Shown one piece after another: positions 57,788 through 64,000 of a stretch of DNA of 64,000 bases. The stretch is from Calliphora vicina (taxonomy: Eukaryota; Arthropoda; Insecta; Diptera; Calliphoridae), in NCBI RefSeq assembly GCF_958450345.1, contig NC_088784.1, positions 58,708,247 to 58,772,246 of the forward strand. Direction: 5' to 3'. Below the pieces are notes generated by a model that was not told the DNA's origin, did not search any database, and saw only the letters and a list, made by a program, of their open reading frames with translations. The stretch's first letter is position 1; every line of letters starts with the position of its first letter. Position numbers and translations under genes: made by a program.

Positions 57788-59326
57788 GAGTAAAATCGGG
57801 TCATGTATATGCCAAGTGTAATTCTATTTCGAGTCGCTGAGCAATGATTCGTTCTCATGTAACGACTGGTTGAATTCAATTCGAATTTTGCACAAAACTT
57901 TTAGCAACATTAATTTTTCTCAATATAATAAAAATAAAATATATCCATATTTACTTGTATATGAGTTTTTATCTTCATAGGATACCGTAAACCTATTCGA
58001 AGATATAACCCAAAAAAATATTTTTTTTAACGGCAGATTCAAAACTCCAATTTCAATTTTGTTAAAAAAATTTGAGAATTTTATGATCATTGGGAATTAT
58101 TGAGAACATAATAGGGAATAAAAATATGAAAAAAGTATGATCAAACCTTCTACAGTTTTTCCGTACCTGAGATTTAAATTTTGTGATTTTTGAGAAAAAC
58201 TAATTTTTTGGCCATATTTAATTTAATACCGAATATCATAGTCCATTTAATTTTAAATATAGTCTGAAAATTTTACTAAAATCGGAATACGTCAATTCTT
58301 AAATCGTGAAGGTCAAAGTCAATTTTTACAATATTTTCAATTTCTCATGGAAAGATAGCGAAATGTTATACATTTTTGAGCCGATTTTGATGAAACTTAA
58401 GAAAAATATAAAATAAAGTCTATTATTTATAATAGCAGCACAAAAATTAAAATTAACCTTTAATAGCACTTGGGGTTAAAATGACCCTGAACTTTTAAAA
58501 TCAGGAAAAACACAGTCATTTTGACCCCAAGTGCTCTTAAGGGTTAATTTCCATTTTTGTGCTGTTATTGTAAATACTAGACTTTATTTTATATTTTCTT
58601 AAGTTTCATCAAAATCGGCTCAAAAATGTATAACATTTCGCTATCTTTCCATGAGAAATTGAAAATATTGTAAAAATTGACTTTGACCTTCACGATTTAA
58701 GAATTGACGTATTCCGATTTTAGTAAAATTTTCAGACTCCAAAATATGGCCAAAAAATTAGTTTTTCTCGAAAATCGCAAAATTTATACCGCAGCTACGG
58801 AAAAACTATAGGAGGTATTGACATACTTTTTCACATTTTTATTCCCTATTATGTTGTAAATAAATCCCCATGTGATGATCAAAAAATTCTAAAATTTGTT
58901 TAACAAAATTTTTATAAATTTGAAATTTGGTCATACCTGCGAATAAGTTAACGGTTTCCTACTAAAAAAAACTCATATCAAGTAAATATGAATAAATTTT
59001 AAGTAAAAATGAGCTTTTATTTTAATATTTCTCAAAATATGTTAATGTTGTTCCTACATTTCCTGTTCTAGTGCCCTGAGACACATTAATGGCTTGGTGA
59101 ATTTTTTTTTGAAACTTTAACATTTTTTAACCAATTTTTGTCTTTTATATCTCATTAGAACGAAAAGTACGTACACTAAACTTAAACTAAATCGCAAGTC
59201 GACAAGGATTGCAATCATGATAGAAAGACAAAGTTTCGTATTTAACTATAGTTTTATATAAATAAAACAATAGAGGTACCCGTTCCAAAATTCCCAAAAA
59301 AAGTTTTTGGCTTATAAGGGACACTC
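57788..59326. mobile_element. Large fold-back element (family F, copy 2)
   Basis: TA-flanked ends GAGTAAAATC and GGGACACTC are weakly inverted. The core is a long palindrome: 57930-58440 and 58560-59050 are inverted copies (for example GATAGCGAAATGTTATACAT against its complement). Stretches such as TTTACTTGTATATGAGTTTT are shared with 12371-13715. A TTAA-flanked mini-element sits in the centre. Non-coding. Confidence 0.65.
58457..58543. mobile_element. 87-bp piggyBac-like MITE at the palindrome centre
   Basis: TTAA on both sides; inverted ends CCTTTAATAGCACTTGGGG and CCCCAAGTGCTCTTAAGGG, about 28 bp in all with TTAAAATGAC. TTAA targets and CCYTT starts are typical of piggyBac. Confidence 0.75.
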
Positions 59327-59450
59327 TAATACACATATGAGTTTTTTTTTAGGATTTTAGTGAGATCTTCTAAGATAATCTTTTAAGAAAATAATATAAC
59401 TTAAAAGGTTTCTTTTTTTTAAACATATAAAATCCACCATTAAACCATTG

Positions 59451-60071
59451 CACTGTGGTTCCAAATCAAAATCTAGGTGGACAAAATTATTTGGCGGTCT
59501 TTTTATATAGAATTGGTATCTCCATTTCCAAAAAAAATGTTTAAAAGATCAATATAGACTTTTTTCAAGTTACAGTAGGGTCTAGATATACATATAAAAA
59601 TCATTAATAAAAAATTTAAAAAAAATACGTTTTCATGTCTTTCTGAAACTAAATTTTTAAAAAGATCTGCATTTAGTATATTTCAAGTGACAGTAGGGTC
59701 TAGATATATAAAAATCAATAATAAATAATGAAATATTTCTGAAAATTACATTCCGTAAAAATTAAAAAAAAGTACTTCGGCGGGTGCTGGCGGCTACAAT
59801 TTTTTTACAAACACATTCCCCAGAAGTTTCTTTATTGGACGGGCTTCGACGGTCTTTTTTTTTGGCAAGCTATATAACATTCTTAGAAAAAAAAAATTTC
59901 AGTATATTTGAGACCCAAGTTGAAAGGACTATAACAGGAAAATGGAGAGGCCCATAAATATAAGATATAAGAGCAGATTGTCAGCTTTCGAAAAAACTTA
60001 GTTTTTCCAAATTCTGAAGAAATCGATTTTCATAATTTTGTCCACCTAGATTTCGATTTGGAACCACAGTG
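59451..60071 (+). mobile_element. CACTGTGGTTCC element, copy 2, with CATTG duplication
   Basis: Ends CACTGTGGTTCCAAATC and GATTTGGAACCACAGTG with exact CATTG on both sides. TCTAGGTGGACAAAATTA is next to each end. The interior carries TCGGCGGGTGCTGGCGGCTA, shared with copy 1. No transposase frame; the superfamily is open. Confidence 0.8.
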
Positions 60072-61308
60072 CATTGGAGTCCTTTTTCGATTTTTTAAAA
60101 TTTGTAAATCTTTAAATAATTTCTTTAAGTTCTAATTGTCATGTCAATGTTCATTTTGTCATTTGAGACCCTACCTTTAGTTTCAGTTTTTGACCTATAC
60201 TTCAAAAAAGCTATTGTTAGAAGGGAATGTTCATGTTAAGAAATAAAATTTGTGTGTTTAAAACTACATTTCTATATAAAGTACAAATGAAAAGAAATTT
60301 CAGTTAATCGGTTAATCGACACAAATTAATCGGTTTATTTGTTATTTGAAAATCGGCAATTTTAAATTATTCGAACAGTTAACCGACCAAAATTAATCGG
60401 TTAACCGATTAACAGCTGAATACCCTTCTAAATAAAAATCTGTAAAAAACAAAATTAACAGCACAGTTTTCGACAATGTGAAATTTAACTGAATTTTTTA
60501 AAAACTGTTTATTGAATTAAAATCTACGGAACTTACGTTCTCTTCCGTTGTCCGATTTTAATGAAATTTCATACAAACAGTATTTAGGTTATTTTATATT
60601 TATATTGATATGGATATCTAATTTTTATCTGTTACACCTGAATCTGTGGCATCCGGGTATTTTTCAATCTACTTGGGCATTAATGGGTTCTAAAATACAT
60701 ACTTTAGAAATAAACGAATTTATATGTGGTGTGTTTAAAAACATATTAAACAAGTTTATAATTCTACATATCTATAACAGACTATCGCACCGCTAGTTTA
60801 TCGAAATTAACAAATCTGGCTCCATTAGGATTTGAAGTGTAATTGATATTAAGTATATGGATTTTAAACTTCCAAGGTCTTCGAGAAGTATCAGAAAGCT
60901 TCTCAAATATACATAAAAGTACATACAGTTGAATTATCATATCAGTATTGTTGAAGCAATGGTAAAAATTCCTCAATATCATTGCCCTTGTCTGGTAGGT
61001 ATTTCTCAATATAAAAATAATATAATCGCTTTTCCAACGATTTTCTAAAAAATCTTTAATTTTTTTTACTCAAAAAATAACATCCATATTCATATATTTA
61101 AAACCCGTTAATGACAATATTACCTGTAGCCCAGGTAAGTAGACATATCCAGTTGAGTATACTTTTTTAAAATAGAGATGTTTTCTGCACTTTCATTCCC
61201 CCAATTTTACAGATTTATGTTCAGATTTTTTGAGTTTGTAAAATTGCCGACTTTTGACCCACTGATTGCATATATGAAAAATGTTAGATTTTAATAAATG
61301 CTAAGTCA
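60072..61308. other. Intergenic stretch with TTAATCGGTTAA cluster
   Basis: No gene. The part at 60290-60430 repeats TTAATCGGTTAACCGATT-like units, as at 3945-4045. Confidence 0.45.
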
Positions 61309-61430
61309 GGCGCGGATCCAGGGGGACAAAAAGGAAATTTACAGCCCAAAACCAAAAAGTTTTAATATAAAAAAGGAAAAAAAGAAAAATTATCCAGGTC
61401 AACCCTAAATGGGTTGACCTGGATCCGTGC
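61309..61430. mobile_element. 122-bp MITE with GGCGCGGATCCAGG ends
   Basis: The ends GGCGCGGATCCAGG and CCTGGATCCGTGC are inverted. A 12-bp perfect hairpin CCAGGTCAACCC with loop TAAAT abuts the right end. Non-coding. Confidence 0.6.
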
Positions 61431-61660
61431 TAAATTGTGGATTTCGAGGATATTTCATACATTTTTTTAAATAATAAATTATATAAAACGTTTCGTAGCA
61501 TATTCTAATATTCAATTCCAGATTATTTATATCGGTTGCTAATTTACGATGGAGTCAAAATTGCCCAAGGCATGAAAGTTAGATCTTTACACTAAACATA
61601 ATGAAAACTGTGAAAGATATGAAAATTATTTGTTAAGAAACATTTTTGTAGTCTATTTTT
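61431..61660. other. Intergenic spacer
   Basis: Nothing recognised. Confidence 0.4.
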
Positions 61661-62331
61661 ATACCCTTCACCTTCATGAGAAGGGTATATATAAGTTTGT
61701 CATTCCGTTTGTAATTTCCACAATATAATTTTCCGACCCTATAAAGTATATATTCTGGATCCTTATAGATAGCGGAGTCGATTAAACCATGTCTGTATGT
61801 CTGTCCGTCTGTATGTTGAAATCAATTTTCTGAAGACATCTTCGGGATCCAATTCTTCAATAATTCTGTCAGACATGCTTTCGAGAAGTTTCCTATTTAG
61901 AATCAGCAAAATCGGTCGGTCCACAAATGGCAGAGATATGAGGACAACCTCGATTTTTGACTTATATCTGGATTACTAAGTCATTAATAATATCATTATA
62001 TAGATATTTCAAAGACCTTTGCAACGACGTATATAAGACCATAGTAAGTTGTACCTACAATGGGTCAAAATCGGAAAAAATATTTTTTAACCCGATTTTT
62101 TTTTTCACCAACAAAAATTATTTTTTTTTTAATTTAAAAAAAAGTTTTTAAAATTTAAAGCAAACATTTTAAAACAAAAATTGGAAAATTTTTTTTTTCA
62201 TAAAATTAAAAAAAAAACTGGAAAAAAAATAAATTTTGTTTGCCTAAAATATTTAAAATTGGTTTTTTGAAGTATAATTCAGCGAAGGGTATATAAGATT
62301 CGGCACAGCCGAATATAGCTCTCTTACTTGT
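61661..62331 (+). repeat. Family A repeat, copy 5 (reference orientation)
   Basis: Starts TATACCCTTCACCTTCATGA, includes GACCCTATAAAGTATATATT, a GTATGTCTGTCCGTCTGTAT tract, poly-T/poly-A sections, and ends GATTCGGCACAGCCGAATAT and CTCTTACTTGTTTT. Apparently complete, about 670 bp. Confidence 0.8.
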
Positions 62332-63127
62332 TTTATTTGGAGTTCATTGATAACCCAAAGTAAGAAATACTGTTTATAAAGCAATTTCCTCGAATCCGCC
62401 GACTTCAAATCGATCCCCACGCTAACCCAAAATAGGTACAACCGTTAATATTTACATTCTCAATAATTTAGTATTTATTATAATCTTCAAAATTATTTTC
62501 GTTTTTTTGGAAATGTTAAATTTGGGATTTTTTGTTTGAAGATATTGTTACTTTGCACGATGGGGCCAATGACAGGTTTTGAGGCAAAAAATCCTTTTTT
62601 CAAGTCAACCATTTAAAAAAAATAATAACGGAATTTTATATTTAACACTTTGAAACACTCAAATATTAAAAAATTAATGTCAGGTGGCAACTCATGGCGA
62701 CATGCCGAGCTGCCAAAGTTGCCAAGTATTGCTTTGCTACATTTTCCGACATTCAATCATAATGAAACAACAAAGGAATTTTAGTCGTCAAACAAAAACT
62801 TTTAAGATTATACAAATTTTATAAAATGGAAAACACTTGTAAAGGTGTGTAAATTAAAATGTTATTAAAAATTTCAAAAAAAAGTTAGATGTAGTAAATA
62901 ATTTTTTGTGTCAACTTGTGTTGTCTTTTTTGTGAAGTTTTTGCTGTCGTCCATATATTCTTTGGAATAGAACTTTGTTTATCCGAGCGTATCAGTGAAA
63001 AAATATATGTGTGGGGAAAGGTAATAATGTGTACTATAATTTTTTTGAAAAACCATCTGCCGCCATTTGCCGCTGTTTATAAAAAATTATTTCCAGATAG
63101 CGTATAACTTAAAAAATTGGATATTTA
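62332..63127. other. Intergenic stretch
   Basis: Unremarkable AT-rich sequence; no gene seen. Confidence 0.4.
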
Positions 63128-63600
63128 TACCCTAAACCTCCATAGTGGGGAGGGTATATTGGGTTAGTGCTGATGTTTATAACGAGCAAAAATATTGTTC
63201 CAACACCCACCTTATGGTGTACCAATCTGCTCAGGGTCACTTTCTGAGTCGATAAAGCGATGTCCGTCCGTCCGTCTGTTCTTCATTCAATGTAAACCTT
63301 TTAATCAAACTACAGGTTCCAATTTTAAAGAAAATTCGACAAAATTTGGTACAAGCTTTTCTCTTGTCCCAGGGACAAAGCCTGTTGAATTTGGCCCATT
63401 ATTTCTCCTAGCCCCCGATACGATTGCCCTATCTGAAAATAGTTAAGCTCTCATAAAAATCTTATTTATATAGATATCCAAACCAAATTCAACACAAATA
63501 AGTTTTATATAAGCCGAAATCGCACCACCAAATTTTATGTCGATCGGTCTTTAATTAGAAATAGCTCCCATATAAGGCCCACTTCCGAAAATCACTTTTA
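63128..63600 (+). repeat. Family B repeat, copy 7
   Basis: Starts TATACCCTAAACCTCCATAG plus TGGGGAGGGTAT, carries GATGTCCGTCCGTCCGTCTG and ATCGGTCTTTAATTAGAAAT, and is cut after CCCACTTCCGAAAATCACTT. Confidence 0.75.
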
Positions 63601-64000
63601 TGTTGTGAACACTCACACAGCAAGTATTTTATTATTTTTTTAAGTAATTTTCTTAAATGAATTAATATGAATTATTTTGTTTATTTAAAGTACACAGAGA
63701 AAACTGATTCGTGTTCACAACCGAATTTGGCGCCAATCGAATTTTGTCAGTTGCAAGTACTATCGACAAATTCGATTGCAATAACTGAATAAATAGGGTA
63801 GACATCACTGTTTTTAAAAATGATTCGGTAAAAATATATATGACTATTGTGAATTATTTTCAAAATTGTTTGACATTTTTTTTTTATTATTTTTATTGAA
63901 AATACAATGAATATTTAACCAAAAAGAAAATCGTAAAACAATAATATAGAAAACAAATACAAACTATTAAAAATACATTCAAAATGTTGAGATTTGTTGC
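63601..64000. other. Window end, nothing recognised
   Basis: AT-rich sequence with a few short inverted words; no gene seen. Confidence 0.4.

Overview
The window is nuclear DNA of a higher fly (Diptera, most likely a calyptrate such as a blow fly or house-fly relative). It is very AT-rich and dense in transposons. The genes have short GT-AG introns plus a few long introns filled with repeats. Every protein I recognise reads like the Drosophila family member. From memory, cytoplasmic MetRS and the juvenile hormone epoxide hydrolase (Jheh) cluster are also neighbours on Drosophila chromosome arm 2R, so the window looks like a conserved syntenic block stretched by mobile DNA. The species is inferred; no sequence search was run.

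Genes, left to right. (1) 9205-9526 (-): a two-exon gene for an 84-residue secreted, histidine-rich peptide precursor that I do not recognise. (2) 14734-19944 (-): cytoplasmic methionyl-tRNA synthetase, 8 exons summing to exactly 1018 codons plus stop, with a GST-like N-terminus and three WHEP repeats. (3) 22057-23236 (+): the CCDC130/YJU2B splicing factor, 371 residues. (4) 23331-29727 (-): an EB1-family microtubule plus-end protein, 272 residues, tail-to-tail with CCDC130 and without the usual EEY/F end. (5) 33749-40435 (-) and (6) 48804-57260 (-): two Jheh paralogues of 478 and 458 residues with identical intron positions and phases. Together the genes cover translation, splicing, the cytoskeleton and juvenile hormone breakdown. 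The two Jheh genes form a family cluster; the others are housekeeping neighbours.

The rest is almost wholly mobile DNA. It includes three long non-autonomous Helitrons carrying a shared tandem repeat, and a short Helitron with a Pif1-like helicase fragment. There are several hAT elements with exact 8-bp target duplications, a pogo/Tigger-like element, Tc1/mariner remnants, piggyBac-like TTAA mini-elements and a piece of non-LTR reverse transcriptase. Many fold-back MITEs are also present. Two abundant unclassified families, here called A and B, recur along the window. Many insertions are nested: gag-like frame > hAT > MITE > family B; MITE > hAT > hAT plus a TIR element > hAT-like MITE; Helitron > TA-target element. 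Exact target duplications allow the order of insertion to be read.

Nothing suggests a bacterial-style defence system. The items most worth a second look are the secreted peptide gene, the EB1-like protein with its altered tail, the nested stacks, the reading frame shared by the three long Helitrons, and the perfect hairpins.
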